Of a DNA stretch of 49,734 nt, positions 10,089 to 18,378 are shown one piece after another. Position numbers and translations under genes: made by a program. The notes beneath the pieces are model-generated. The model saw nothing but the letters and a program-made list of their open reading frames with translations. It had not been told where the DNA came from and did no database searches. The stretch is from Eubacteriaceae bacterium (GTDB taxonomy: Bacteria; Bacillota; Clostridia; Eubacteriales; Alkalibacteraceae): positions 1-49,734 of the forward strand of contig JAAXUP010000008.1 of NCBI GenBank assembly GCA_013335935.1, in the 5' to 3' direction. The number at the start of each line of letters is the position of its first letter. Positions within the stretch are counted from its first letter, which is position 1.

Positions 10089-12062
10089 TTAGTCGATGAT
10101 CTTTAAAGCTTTTTTCAGGTATATGATCCTGTCTCTCAATTTGGCCGCTTTTTCAAACTCCAGATTCTCCGCTGCCAGGAGCATATCCTCTTCAAGCTGA
10201 GCCAGATTGCGGCTCTCTTCCAGCAGCAGTTCTTCCGTTTCGTATATTTCCCCTTCTTCCGCTGCTTTTGTCGCTTCGATGACATCATGAATCTTCTTGA
10301 TGATGGATTTTGGGGTTATCCCATGCTCTTCATTATACTTTCGCTGGATTTCACGCCTTCGATTGGTTTCATCTATGGCGATTTTCATGGAAGGTGTGAT
10401 TTTGTCTGCGTACATGATCACCCTGCCGTCAATATTTCTTGCAGCCCTTCCAATGGTCTGTATCAGGGCAGTGGACGACCTGAGGAAACCTTCCTTGTCT
10501 GCGTCCAGGATCCCGATCAGCCCAACTTCTGGGATATCCAGTCCCTCTCTAAGGAGATTTATCCCGATCAGGACGTCAAATTCTCCAAGACGAAGCTGCC
10601 GGATGATCTTGATTCTTTCCAGGGTTATAATATCTGAATGGAGATATTGTACCTTTATTCCGATATTCTTCAGGTAAGCCGTCAGGTCCTCGGACATCTT
10701 TTTCGTCAAGGTGGTGACCAAAACCCTCTGCCCCATTTCCACCTTCTTGTTGATCTCGCCGATCAAATGATCGATTTGGTGGGCGCTAGGCCTCAGTTCA
10801 ATTTCAGGATCGATAAGTCCCGTGGGGCGAATGATCTGTTCCACCAGTTTTTGCTGTTTTTCGCTTTCGTAGGGTCCTGGTGTTGCCGTTGTAAAAATCA
10901 CCTGGTTTATTTTCTTTTCAAATTCTTCAAAATTAAGGGGGCGGTTGTCAAGGGCGGAGGGAAGCCTGAAGCCATAGTCTACCAAATTCATTTTCCTTGA
11001 CCTGTCTCCAGCGTACATTCCCCTTACCTGAGGCACACTGACATGGGACTCATCGATGATCAGAAGAAAATCCTCTGGAAAGTAGTCGATCAGGGTAAAG
11101 GGCGGACTTCCCGGGGGAAGACCGGTTATATGCCTTGAGTAATTCTCGATTCCGTTACAATAACCCATTTCCTTAAGCATTTCGATATCGTAGTTTGTCC
11201 TCTGGAGGATCCTCTGGGCTTCCACCAGCTTGTTGGCATCAATGAGCTCGTCATATCGTAAATTGAGTTCTTCCCGAATGCCTGCAATCGCCTTCTCCAG
11301 CTTTTCATCCGTTGTAGCGTAGTGAGACGCCGGGAAGATGGAAACATGGGACCTCAATCCGGATATTTCCCCAGTGAGGACATCGATTTCTGTGATCCTG
11401 TCGATCTCATCCCCGAAGAATTCCACACGCATTGCTTTGTCCGTGGAACTTGCCGGGAAGATTTCAATAATGTCTCCTCGTACCCTGAAGGTGCCCCTAG
11501 TAAAATTAATGTCATTTCTCATGTATTGGATATCTACCAGTTTTCTTATGACCTCGTCCCTGTCCTTTTCCATACCCGGCCTTAAGGAGACCACAAGGTT
11601 TTTGTAGTCAATGGGACTTCCCAGACCATAAATGCAGGATACGCTGGCAACAATAATCACGTCTCTTCTCTCAAACAGAGAAGCTGTAGCGGAGTGACGA
11701 AGCTTGTCGATTTCGTCATTTATGGAAGCATCCTTCTCAATGTAAAGATCTGATGAAGGAACATAGGCCTCCGGCTGATAATAGTCATAATAGCTGACAA
11801 AATATTCGACGGCATTTTCCTGGAAAAATTCCTTGAATTCATTGTAAAGCTGGGCCGCAAGGGTCTTGTTATGGGCCATTACCAGGGTGGGTTTCTGCAC
11901 GGCCTCAATGACCTTCGCCATGGTGTAGGTTTTACCGGACCCTGTTACTCCAAGGAGCGTCTGATATTTTAAACTGTCCTTCAGCCCTTTGACCAACTCA
12001 TCTATCGCTTTTACCTGATCGCCCTTCGGCTCAAAGTCAGAGGTTACCTTAAATTCATCCAT
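10089..12062 (-). CDS. uvrB: Excinuclease ABC subunit B
   Basis: DNA helicase-like subunit that verifies damage and recruits UvrC. The 657-residue protein begins [15 protein letters not shown] and has Walker [11 protein letters not shown], the beta-hairpin region [10 protein letters not shown], the DESH box (LLIIDESHV), helicase motif [11 protein letters not shown] and the C-terminal UVR domain that binds UvrC. Several starts are possible; the ATG at 12062 has a GGGTGG site at 6 nt, whereas the ATG two codons earlier abuts that site. First gene of the uvrB-uvrA operon. Confidence 0.98.
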   Translation of the reverse strand: MDEFKVTSDFEPKGDQVKAIDELVKGLKDSLKYQTLLGVTGSGKTYTMAKVIEAVQKPTLVMAHNKTLAAQLYNEFKEFFQENAVEYFVSYYDYYQPEAYVPSSDLYIEKDASINDEIDKLRHSATASLFERRDVIIVASVSCIYGLGSPIDYKNLVVSLRPGMEKDRDEVIRKLVDIQYMRNDINFTRGTFRVRGDIIEIFPASSTDKAMRVEFFGDEIDRITEIDVLTGEISGLRSHVSIFPASHYATTDEKLEKAIAGIREELNLRYDELIDANKLVEAQRILQRTNYDIEMLKEMGYCNGIENYSRHITGLPPGSPPFTLIDYFPEDFLLIIDESHVSVPQVRGMYAGDRSRKMNLVDYGFRLPSALDNRPLNFEEFEKKINQVIFTTATPGPYESEKQQKLVEQIIRPTGLIDPEIELRPSAHQIDHLIGEINKKVEMGQRVLVTTLTKKMSEDLTAYLKNIGIKVQYLHSDIITLERIKIIRQLRLGEFDVLIGINLLREGLDIPEVGLIGILDADKEGFLRSSTALIQTIGRAARNIDGRVIMYADKITPSMKIAIDETNRRREIQRKYNEEHGITPKSIIKKIHDVIEATKAAEEGEIYETEELLLEESRNLAQLEEDMLLAAENLEFEKAAKLRDRIIYLKKALKIID

Positions 12063-12100
12063 ATCCATCCACCCGATTCTTCCCGTATATTCAATAATGC

Positions 12101-12114
12101 AAAACATATGTTCG
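12101..12114 (-). promoter_or_regulatory. LexA (SOS) operator at uvrBA
   Basis: The minus strand reads CGAACATATGTTTT, which fits the Bacillus/Clostridium LexA box CGAAC-N4-GTTYY almost fully. It lies just downstream of the -10 box, over the expected transcription start, a position suited to repression. This indicates SOS induction of uvrBA. Confidence 0.85.
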
Positions 12115-12119
12115 ATACG

Positions 12120-12148
12120 ATTATACCCTATACTTTTGTAAATATCAA
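12120..12148 (-). promoter_or_regulatory. Sigma-A promoter of uvrB-uvrA
   Basis: TTGATA, a 17-nt spacer and TATAAT on the minus strand, near consensus. The LexA box begins 6 nt downstream of the -10. Confidence 0.85.
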
Positions 12149-12172
12149 TTCTATAATACCCTAAAAAGAGCT

Positions 12173-12232
12173 ATGAAAGCAGGTTGCTTTCATAAATTCA
12201 ACCCCTGGGGGTCAAAACCTCCGGGGGTTGAA
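12173..12232 (-). terminator. Two tandem hairpins after recR (terminator region)
   Basis: A long stem (TTCAACCCC/GGGGTTGAA at 12197-12232 with an inner GGGGGT/ACCTCC stem) is followed on the minus strand by a second hairpin ATGAAAGC/GCTTTCAT (12173-12193) and CTCTTTTTAG. Together they separate the dnaX-ybaB-recR transcript from the uvrBA promoter. Confidence 0.75.
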
Positions 12233-12247
12233 TGATGATCAAATTAT

Positions 12248-12847
12248 TTATATTTCATGTCTGCCTTCGATTGATTTTGCCAGGGTCACCTCATCGGCGT
12301 ATTCAAGGTCTCCCCCAACTGGCAGTCCGTGAGCGATCCTGGTGACTCTGATCCCCGAAGGTTTGACAAGCTTAGAGATGTACATGGCCGTGGCTTCCCC
12401 TTCAATAGTAGGATTGGTGGCCAGAATCAATTCTTTGACATCTTCCTTCTGAAGCCTTATGATCAGTTCTTTGATCCTTACATCATTGGGTCCGATTCCA
12501 TCCATGGGGGAAATCGCGCCCTGGAGCACGTGGTAAAGACCTTTATAGTCTCTTGTTTTCTCGATGGCGATAATGTCCTTAGCTTCCTGTACCGCACAAA
12601 GGATGCTCCTGTCTCTTTTCTGGTCGGTGCAAATGTGGCAGGGATCCTCATCTGCAATATTGAAGCAAATTGAGCAGTACCTGATTTTATCCTTTGCCTC
12701 TATGATGGCATGAGCCAGTGCAGAAGACTCTTCCTTGGACACCTTCAGAAGGTGCATAGCCAGGCGTTGCGCCGTCTTATTGCCTATCCCGGGTAATTTT
12801 GCCAGCTCATTGATAAGCCTGGACAATGAAGCTGAGTAATAATCCAT
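12248..12847 (-). CDS. recR: Recombination mediator RecR
   Basis: Part of the RecFOR pathway that helps load RecA on gapped DNA. The 199-residue protein has the N-terminal helix-hairpin-helix ([20 protein letters not shown]), a four-Cys zinc finger ([16 protein letters not shown]), and a Toprim domain with [14 protein letters not shown], ending in [18 protein letters not shown]. The length is standard. It starts 3 nt after ybaB and is the last gene of dnaX-ybaB-recR, an order conserved across bacteria. Confidence 0.98.
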   Translation of the reverse strand: MDYYSASLSRLINELAKLPGIGNKTAQRLAMHLLKVSKEESSALAHAIIEAKDKIRYCSICFNIADEDPCHICTDQKRDRSILCAVQEAKDIIAIEKTRDYKGLYHVLQGAISPMDGIGPNDVRIKELIIRLQKEDVKELILATNPTIEGEATAMYISKLVKPSGIRVTRIAHGLPVGGDLEYADEVTLAKSIEGRHEI

Positions 12848-12850
12848 TGC

Positions 12851-13198
12851 TTAGAACATTCCTGGCATATTCATTCCGCCAGTTACTTTTGCCATTTCTC
12901 CTGAAACCATTTCTTCTGCTTTTCTCAAGGCTTCGTTTACAGCTGCAAGGACCATATCCTCAAGCATTTCCACATCCTCCGGATCCACTGCTTCCGGTTT
13001 GATTTTGATGGAAACCAGTTCTTTTTTTCCTGTTGCTACAACCGTGACTGCTCCGCCGCCGGAAGTTGCTTCAACTTCTCTTTCCTGGACTTCTTCCTGT
13101 ACCTTTGCCATATCCTGCTGCATTTTTTGTACCTGTTTCATCATGTTGTTCATGTTTCCCATACCGCCACCCGCACCCGGGAATTTATGTTTTGCCAT
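12851..13198 (-). CDS. YbaB/EbfC family nucleoid-associated protein
   Basis: Small DNA-binding dimeric protein of the YbaB/EbfC family, always found between dnaX and recR. The 115-residue protein has the Gly/Met/Asn-rich start ([17 protein letters not shown]), a long helix of Gln and Lys ([16 protein letters not shown]), the central strand segment [16 protein letters not shown] and a Met/Gly C-terminus. A strong AAGGAGGA site lies 8 nt before the ATG. The role in this organism is not shown by the sequence. Confidence 0.95.
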   Translation of the reverse strand: MAKHKFPGAGGGMGNMNNMMKQVQKMQQDMAKVQEEVQEREVEATSGGGAVTVVATGKKELVSIKIKPEAVDPEDVEMLEDMVLAAVNEALRKAEEMVSGEMAKVTGGMNMPGMF

Positions 13199-13225
13199 TT
13201 TGTATATCCTCCTTGTTATTTTATT

Positions 13226-14779
13226 CTATTTAATAAAGTCAACCTTGTCCTCTCCGAAAATCTCCAGAGGCAATGTTTTCATAAAAAACTCGCTGTCGTT
13301 TTCCCGGAGCTTTACATCAAAGCCCGCGTCATCTCCAAAAAGCTTCCTGACGATTTTTGTGATTTGTTCTTTCTCCTTTAATATAGCATCATAATGGAAC
13401 TTATTGGCCTCATCGTAGTAGAGAAGGATCTTCTTATTCTCAATTTTAGCTTTCCCTGGACCCAAAGACATTCCCAATAAAGGTTTTTCCTTGCTGATCT
13501 CTTTTACCGCCTGATTCCAGCTGAAAGGTTTGCCTGCTTCTGCTGTATCTTCTTTAACTGCTGCCTTTTCTGGAGGAGCGGAAGGTTTTTGAGAGGTTTG
13601 CAGGATTTGGGCTCTTTCCAGAGCAGGTTCCTTTTTAACGGCTTGGTAACTCCCTCTTTCTTCCCTGACACCGGCTGCCGCTTTTTCCGGCTTCGTCCAG
13701 GTGCAAAGCTTAATCAGGGTGACCTCCATGAGGATTTTGGGCAAGGATGAGAACTTGATTTTGTTTTCCCTGTCAGCCAGGATCTCAATATATTCACTGA
13801 TTTTTTCAAGATCATCCAGCTGGACTTTCTTCAGGATTTCAGATTCTTCATCTCTGATCTCCACCATCAGGTCAGCATTACCTGTTATTTTATAAATCAG
13901 GATATCCCTTAAGGCCAATGCCAGCTGATCGATCAGCTGAGTCATTTCCTTACCCATGTTGTAGGCTATATCCAGGTTAACCAGCGCTTTTTTCACATCC
14001 CAGTCAAGAATGGCCTCAATGATGGAATAGACGATCTGATTGTCAGTGATCCCAAGGATGGTTTTCACTTCTTCGTACTCTATGATATTGTCTCTGCTGA
14101 TGGACATACACTGGTCGAGGATGCTTAAGGCATCCCTCATGGCTCCATCCGCGTTTTTCGCGATCAGCTTGACTGCAGCGTCCTCAATTTCAACATCGAT
14201 ATCCTTACATACATAAAGCAACTGCTTGATAATATCCTCTGCACTGATCCTTTTAAAATTGAATCGCTGACATCTTGAAAGGATCGTCGCTGGCAATTTA
14301 TTGGGTTCAGTGGTGGCGAGTATGAATATGGCATGAGAAGGCGGTTCCTCTAGTGTCTTAAGTAGGGCATTAAAAGCCTCCATGGTGAGCATATGCACCT
14401 CATCGATGATGTATACCTTATACTTGCCCATAGAAGGCAGATATTTCACTTTATCCCTGAGCTCCCTGATTTCATCGACGCCTCGATTTGAAGCCGCATC
14501 GATTTCTATGATATCCATAACGCTATTGGATTCCAGATTGATGCAGGATTCACAGGTATTGCAGGGTTCCCCCTGGGAATTGTTTTCACAGTTCACAGCC
14601 CGGGCAAAAATTTTCGCTGCGGATGTTTTTCCTGTTCCCCTGGTGCCGCTGAAGAGATAAGCATGGGCTATTTTATCCATTATGATCTGGTTTTTAAGTA
14701 TTGTGACGATGTTTTCCTGACCGATCATTTCTCTGAATTCTTTTGGTCTGTATCTGCGATATAATGCGACATATTCCAT
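13226..14779 (-). CDS. dnaX: DNA polymerase III subunits gamma and tau
   Basis: Clamp-loader ATPase of the replisome. The 517-residue protein has Walker A GTRGTGKTSAAK (near residue 45), a four-Cys zinc motif (CENNSQGEPCNTCESC), Walker B VYIIDEVHM, the sensor segment ATTEPNKLP and the SRC motif LSRCQRF. A linker rich in Lys, Ala, Glu and Pro (about residues 365-425) leads to a C-terminal tau-like domain. GGGAG lies 7 nt before the ATG. The gene heads dnaX-ybaB-recR, and its upstream region carries the tandem hairpin repeat and ffs. Confidence 0.98.
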   Translation of the reverse strand: MEYVALYRRYRPKEFREMIGQENIVTILKNQIIMDKIAHAYLFSGTRGTGKTSAAKIFARAVNCENNSQGEPCNTCESCINLESNSVMDIIEIDAASNRGVDEIRELRDKVKYLPSMGKYKVYIIDEVHMLTMEAFNALLKTLEEPPSHAIFILATTEPNKLPATILSRCQRFNFKRISAEDIIKQLLYVCKDIDVEIEDAAVKLIAKNADGAMRDALSILDQCMSISRDNIIEYEEVKTILGITDNQIVYSIIEAILDWDVKKALVNLDIAYNMGKEMTQLIDQLALALRDILIYKITGNADLMVEIRDEESEILKKVQLDDLEKISEYIEILADRENKIKFSSLPKILMEVTLIKLCTWTKPEKAAAGVREERGSYQAVKKEPALERAQILQTSQKPSAPPEKAAVKEDTAEAGKPFSWNQAVKEISKEKPLLGMSLGPGKAKIENKKILLYYDEANKFHYDAILKEKEQITKIVRKLFGDDAGFDVKLRENDSEFFMKTLPLEIFGEDKVDFIK

Positions 14780-14820
14780 AAAACCGCTCCCGAATTTAAT
14801 ATTGTATTTATTATACCATA

Positions 14821-15020
14821 CAACTACAGCATCTCCGATGCAAAGCTAGTGGAACTTTCTTACAATCACAGCATCTACGATGCTATTCTTGTATTCCGGG
14901 AAAGTTTGGACCCCAGCAAGCTAGTCGAACTTTCCTACAATCACAGCATCTACGATGCTATTCTTGTATTCCGGGAAAGTTTGGACCCCAGCAAGCTAGT
15001 CGAACTTTCCCGGAATAAAA
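14821..15020. repeat. Tandem copies of a two-hairpin element (dnaX-ffs intergenic)
   Basis: A 75-bp unit is repeated exactly at 14862-14936 and 14937-15011; the second copy continues into an A-rich edge. A truncated, diverged relic lies at 14821-14859. Each unit has a small hairpin (AGCATC-TAC-GATGCT) and a larger palindrome whose last copy pairs TATTCCGGGAAAGTT with AACTTTCCCGGAATA around the core AGCAAGCT. The same element is at 33777, 40317 and 45128. It lies between dnaX and ffs and may be transcribed as the dnaX leader. Confidence 0.85.
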
Positions 15021-15045
15021 AAAGAACTCCTCAAAGTCCTTGAAT
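15017..15045 (-). terminator. Intrinsic terminator of ffs
   Basis: On the minus strand AAGGACT / AGTTCTT (one G-T pair) with a short loop is followed by seven T. It begins about 14 nt after the SRP RNA 3' end; the T-tract touches the hairpin repeat. Confidence 0.75.
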
Positions 15046-15054
15046 TCCTAAAAA

Positions 15055-15322
15055 ATGTCGTGCACCCAACTTCGAATACAGCCATCAAGCGTTACCAGAT
15101 CAGCCAGCTCAAATCAGGTAGACCCGCGGCACATAGAAATCCCAGCTTACCGCTGCTTCCTTCCGGACCTGACGGGGTTCACAAGTATCTATTGCACAGG
15201 GCCCGACTCTCAACACCACTTTATCTGGGCAGACCTTAACAGCTGCAGCCTAGGTCGGGAATTCAACCCTGCTACAGCGGATTGCAGGTACAGGGCACCG
15301 CTAGTTCCCCGTCTAGCACGAC
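15055..15322 (-). ncRNA. ffs: Signal recognition particle RNA (large, Gram-positive type)
   Basis: The minus strand holds the universal SRP domain IV core GTCAGGTCCGGAAGGAAGC, followed by AGCGGTAAGC. The molecule starts GTGCTAGACGGGGAACTAG and CGGTGCCCTGTACC, the 5' Alu domain seen in Bacillus and Clostridium SRP RNAs, and its ends can pair (GTCGTGC with GCACGAC). The length of about 268 nt fits the Alu-containing class. Exact ends are inferred from that pairing. It scaffolds Ffh for membrane targeting, and lies upstream of dnaX as in many Firmicutes. Confidence 0.95.
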
Positions 15323-15363
15323 AAAAGTTTATGTTATCCTTATCGGATCACAAGCGATTCAAC

Positions 15364-15383
15364 GATTACACTACTGTGTAATC
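15364..15383. promoter_or_regulatory. Perfect palindrome upstream of ffs
   Basis: GATTACAC-TACT-GTGTAATC, an 8-bp perfect inverted repeat about 45 nt upstream of the SRP RNA 5' end. No T-tract follows on either strand, so it is not an intrinsic terminator. It could be a protein-binding site near the ffs promoter (a weak TTGAAT-N18-GATAAC lies between it and ffs). Confidence 0.4.
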
Positions 15384-15520
15384 TACATTAGAATTGTACC
15401 ATATAAATATCAAAAAGCAAGAATTTTTAGAAGCTTTTAGAAAATTAAAAATTGTAAATTAATCCATCATTATGTTATATTTGACCTATATTACAATAAC
15501 CTGTTTAAAGGGGGTATATC

Positions 15521-16132
15521 ATGAAGAAAAAATTAATTGCGGCCACAGGCGCTTTTGCCTTGCTTCTGCTTTTATTCCAGCCGGCTATGGCCAGCATCAG
15601 CGGTGCTCTGGGTAGCGATGAGAATCAGGAAAATCTTCTCACAACCGATGCTGTTTTGGTTGCAGATGCCGATGGCGAGGACAAACTGGCTGATGACCCG
15701 AAGGAAGAAGAAGACGTTTTGGAAGACACCAATGGAGACCAGATTCCGGATGTGGTGGAAGGCCTGGACGCAGCCACCGTCGCTTCTCTTAGAGAAATGA
15801 AATTGGGCTATGGACAGATCGCTCAGATTTTCAGTCTCGCTGAAAAATACGGAATTGCCTTTGACGATCCTATTGATTCTGAAGATACTAACGAGGATTA
15901 CGATGACTTCCAGGATATTGTTGACCTCTTTACGAAACACGACGACATAAACGGCGGTTACGGCCAGGCTAAGAAAGCCCTAGAAGATAAAGCTGCCACC
16001 ACTGAGACACTCACCGACGAGCAGGGAACAGATGAAGAGACTTCTGACATTGCAAGCCCAGAAAAAGTTAACAAGGGACAAACGATGAAAGCCGCAAAAG
16101 CTCAAATCAAGGCTGCAAAAGTAAAAAAATAA
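15521..16132 (+). CDS. Secreted acidic protein with a calcium-loop-like motif, unknown function
   Basis: The 203-residue protein starts with a clear signal peptide (MKKKLIAATGAFALLLLLF, cleavage likely after AMA near residue 25). The mature part is very acidic, with a DTNGDQIPDVVEG segment (about residues 69-81) that resembles EF-hand or thrombospondin type 3 calcium loops, a helical middle (LREMKLGYGQIAQIFSLAEKYG), and a basic Lys/Ala tail. No membrane anchor or sortase motif is seen. AAAGGGGGT lies 7 nt before the ATG and an intrinsic terminator follows, so it is a single-gene unit. I do not recognise a family. Confidence 0.8.
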   Translation: MKKKLIAATGAFALLLLLFQPAMASISGALGSDENQENLLTTDAVLVADADGEDKLADDPKEEEDVLEDTNGDQIPDVVEGLDAATVASLREMKLGYGQIAQIFSLAEKYGIAFDDPIDSEDTNEDYDDFQDIVDLFTKHDDINGGYGQAKKALEDKAATTETLTDEQGTDEETSDIASPEKVNKGQTMKAAKAQIKAAKVKK

Positions 16133-16159
16133 ATAGCCTTAAGCAAAGTACACTTACCA

Positions 16160-16187
16160 AATCAGCCGAGGAATCGGCTGATTTTTT
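16160..16187 (+). terminator. Intrinsic terminator of the secreted-protein gene
   Basis: AATCAGCCGA / TCGGCTGATT stem with a GGAA loop and a run of six T, 27 nt after the stop codon. Confidence 0.92.
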
Positions 16188-16279
16188 GCATATAGGGAGT
16201 TTTTTTACTTGAACTTTGAGCAAAAGACCATTATTATTAGGTGATACTGTGAAACAAATTTCATTTGGAGGATAACATC

Positions 16280-17425
16280 TTGAAAAGAATAAGCATATTA
16301 GGTTCTACCGGCTCTGTGGGAACCCAGGCCCTGCGGGTCATCGAAGCAAATACGGACAAAATCAGGGTAACAGCATTATCAGCCGGAAATAACATTGACC
16401 TTCTTGAAAAACAGATAAAGACCTTTGATCCCGAGGTCGTATGTGTCCTGAACATCGAAAAGGCAGCTGAACTTCGCTCCAGACTCGGAGGAAAGATCCC
16501 GGTGCTCTCAGGCCTTGAAGGACTTATTGAAGCCGCTTCCCATGAAAATACTGACCTGGTTCTTACCGCAGTTCCCGGGATGATCGGGCTTCTACCCACC
16601 CTGGCAGCCATTGATAATGGAATCGATATCGCACTGGCCAATAAGGAAACCCTGGTTGCAGGAGGCGAACTTGTCATGAAAAAAGCCGCAGAGAAAAATG
16701 TGAACATCTATCCCGTGGACAGCGAACATAGCGCGATTTTCCAGTGCATGATGGGAAATTCCTATAAAAGCATCCACAAGATCATCCTTACCGCGTCAGG
16801 TGGTCCCTTCATAGGTTGTTCCTATGAGGAGCTTAAAAATGTGACCGTCGAAAAAGCCCTTAAGCACCCCAACTGGTCAATGGGAAGAAAAATCACCATT
16901 GATTCCTCCACACTGATGAACAAAGGTCTTGAGGTTATCGAGGCAAGGTGGCTTTTTGATCTTGAACCTGATCAAATCGAGGTCGTGGTACACCCCCAAA
17001 GCATCATCCATTCTCTTGTTGAGTTCAACGATCATTCCACGATGGCTCAGCTGGGATACCCTGACATGAGAGTCCCCATACAGCTTGCCATGTTTTATCC
17101 GGAACGGCTGGAGAACAAGATCAAAAGCCTTAACCTGGCTGAAATCGGAGCCCTGACCTTCCACAAGCCCGATATGGATTCCTTCAAATGTCTGTCTCTC
17201 GCTTTTGACGCACTAAAAATAGGAGGCAGCATGCCTGCAGTCCTGAATGCATCCAACGAAATCATGGTTGAAAGATTCCTCAACCGAGAAATTGGTTTTC
17301 TCCAGATCCCTGAAATCATTCAGGCGGTAATGAAAAAACATAACCCCGTTTATAACTTTGACCTGGATACCCTTTTGGAAATTGACAATTGGGCTCGCAG
17401 GATCAGTCTCGAATTACAAGGATAG
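16280..17425 (+). CDS. dxr: 1-deoxy-D-xylulose 5-phosphate reductoisomerase
   Basis: Second step of the non-mevalonate isoprenoid pathway: NADPH-dependent conversion of DXP to MEP. The 381-residue protein has the NADPH site GSTGSVG at its start, ANKETLVAGG, the metal/substrate motif PVDSEHSAIFQC, TASGGPF, and HPNWSMGRKITIDSSTLMNKGLE. The start is a TTG 8 nt after GGAGG; another TTG 15 nt upstream lies before that site. Unlike in many Firmicutes, no cdsA, rseP or ispG flank it, so dxr stands alone here. Confidence 0.97.
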   Translation: MKRISILGSTGSVGTQALRVIEANTDKIRVTALSAGNNIDLLEKQIKTFDPEVVCVLNIEKAAELRSRLGGKIPVLSGLEGLIEAASHENTDLVLTAVPGMIGLLPTLAAIDNGIDIALANKETLVAGGELVMKKAAEKNVNIYPVDSEHSAIFQCMMGNSYKSIHKIILTASGGPFIGCSYEELKNVTVEKALKHPNWSMGRKITIDSSTLMNKGLEVIEARWLFDLEPDQIEVVVHPQSIIHSLVEFNDHSTMAQLGYPDMRVPIQLAMFYPERLENKIKSLNLAEIGALTFHKPDMDSFKCLSLAFDALKIGGSMPAVLNASNEIMVERFLNREIGFLQIPEIIQAVMKKHNPVYNFDLDTLLEIDNWARRISLELQG

Positions 17426-17464
17426 GAAAAATCAGCCAAACTTTCCCTGTCTGAAAGAATATAA

Positions 17465-17493
17465 TTGACAACCCCTTTTCACATCTGTATAAT
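17465..17493 (+). promoter_or_regulatory. Consensus sigma-A promoter of tRNA-Ser
   Basis: Perfect TTGACA, a 17-nt spacer and perfect TATAAT. The -10 ends 22 nt before the mature tRNA 5' end. Confidence 0.92.
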
Positions 17494-17515
17494 TATATTT
17501 TGCACGAGAGTGTAT

Positions 17516-17606
17516 GGAGAGATGTCCGAGCGGCCGAAGGAGCACGCCTGGAAAGCGTGTGTACGTCAAAAGCGTACCGAGGGTTCGAATCCCTCTCTCT
17601 CCGCCA
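17516..17606 (+). tRNA. tRNA-Ser (anticodon GGA)
   Basis: A 91-nt type II tRNA with acceptor stem GGAGAGA/TCTCTCC, encoded CCA, long variable arm (GTACGT...GCGTAC) and T-arm GGGTTCGAATCCC. The anticodon loop CTGGAAA gives GGA (17550-17552), reading UCC and UCU. It has its own consensus promoter and terminator. Confidence 0.98.
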
Positions 17607-17620
17607 TTTAATGAAAACAA

Positions 17621-17649
17621 ACGTCTGCTAAGATAGCAGGCGTTTTTTT
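17621..17649 (+). terminator. Intrinsic terminator of tRNA-Ser
   Basis: ACGTCTGCT / AGCAGGCGT stem (one G-T pair), short loop and seven T. Confidence 0.9.
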
Positions 17650-17662
17650 AATGTGCTGATAT

Positions 17663-17808
17663 AGGAGAGGGATTCGAACCCCGAGGGGGTGAGCTGCGTT
17701 AAGTCAATGTGGTAAATCCACATTGATAGCTGCGAAGTCCGAGTACTGCAGAGCAGTGCGACGGACATAGATGAGCAAGAAGTGCTCAGCTGTTCCCTCT
17801 CTCTCCGC
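17663..17808. repeat. Cloverleaf-like element whose ends match the tRNA-Ser 3' end
   Basis: The outer arms GGAGAGGGA and TCCCTCTCTCTCC can pair, helped by GAGCTG/CAGCT. Inside are three hairpins: TCAATGTGG/CCACATTGA (17704-17726), GTCCG...CTGC/GCAG...CGGAC (17737-17766) and GAGCA/TGCTC (17774-17788). The right end repeats the last 16 nt before the CA of tRNA-Ser (TCCCTCTCTCTCCGCC). The left part, read on the minus strand, contains GGTTCGAATCCCTCTCC, a T-arm copy. It could be a mobile structured repeat, an attachment-site scar, or an RNA. Confidence 0.6.
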
Positions 17809-17868
17809 CCTTATAAACAAGATCCGCGCCTTTGGCGCGATTCAAGTAGTGCTAAGGGGCGAACCCTC

Positions 17869-18378
17869 TTATTTTTTCACCAGGATCTTTTCGATTTCTG
17901 CGATGTACATGGTATGGAAATCTTTGTCAGGGTACCACTCTTCGTCCACACCTTCTACGGTGAAACATTCCGGTTGATATGCCTGGGAATACAGCTTTTT
18001 ACAGATCACTGCCATATTGGCTTCTTCAAAAAAAGGTGTGTCACCTTCGTGGACCACGGTAAGTCCAGATTTACCAATTTTATCTTCATCCCTGCCAGAA
18101 ACCGAACCAATATAGCCCAGCTGCTTCTTGAAGTTTTTCTCAAGAAACGATAGGGAGAATGTACTTGCGGCATCCACAAATTCTTTTGTGTATCTTTGAG
18201 GACGAATAACAATAAAAACAACATTTTTTGACCACATTACTCCAAGTCCTCCCCATGCTGCAGTCATGGTATTCACTTTCCCATCCTTCTCTGCAGTAAT
18301 AAGCATCCAGTCCACCCCAATCAGCTTAAATGGATTTTCATCAAATTGCTCCGGTGTTATTTCTTTGAACTTTTTCAT
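17869..18378 (-). CDS. Flavin reductase family protein (FMN-binding split barrel)
   Basis: A 169-residue protein of the flavin reductase-like domain family, which bind FMN and often reduce it with NAD(P)H or serve as flavin-binding redox proteins. Family features are the opening PFKLIGVDWMLITAEKDGKVNTMTAAWGG, the central VVFIVIRPQRYTKEFVDAASTFSLSFL and a later SGRDEDKIGKSGL. GAGGG precedes the ATG. A GC-rich hairpin after the stop (CGCGCC/GGCGCG near 17825) may act as its terminator. The partner is unknown. Confidence 0.85.
   Translation of the reverse strand: MKKFKEITPEQFDENPFKLIGVDWMLITAEKDGKVNTMTAAWGGLGVMWSKNVVFIVIRPQRYTKEFVDAASTFSLSFLEKNFKKQLGYIGSVSGRDEDKIGKSGLTVVHEGDTPFFEEANMAVICKKLYSQAYQPECFTVEGVDEEWYPDKDFHTMYIAEIEKILVKK

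Noticed and set aside
14821-15020. Tandem repeat as a possible CRISPR array
   Set aside because: Adjacent units have no spacers, only two exact copies exist, and no cas genes are in the window.
14849-15043. Plus-strand open frame with a repeated 25-residue unit
   Set aside because: It is the translation of the 75-bp hairpin repeat (75 is divisible by three). No ribosome site, and the structure is explained by palindromes.
15055-15381. Open frame across the SRP RNA region
   Set aside because: The sequence is the SRP RNA with its universal domain IV core; the frame is chance.
17432-17620. Minus-strand frame over tRNA-Ser
   Set aside because: It covers the tRNA and its promoter; typical spurious frame containing the GGERGIRTLGT-like translation of tRNA-Ser.
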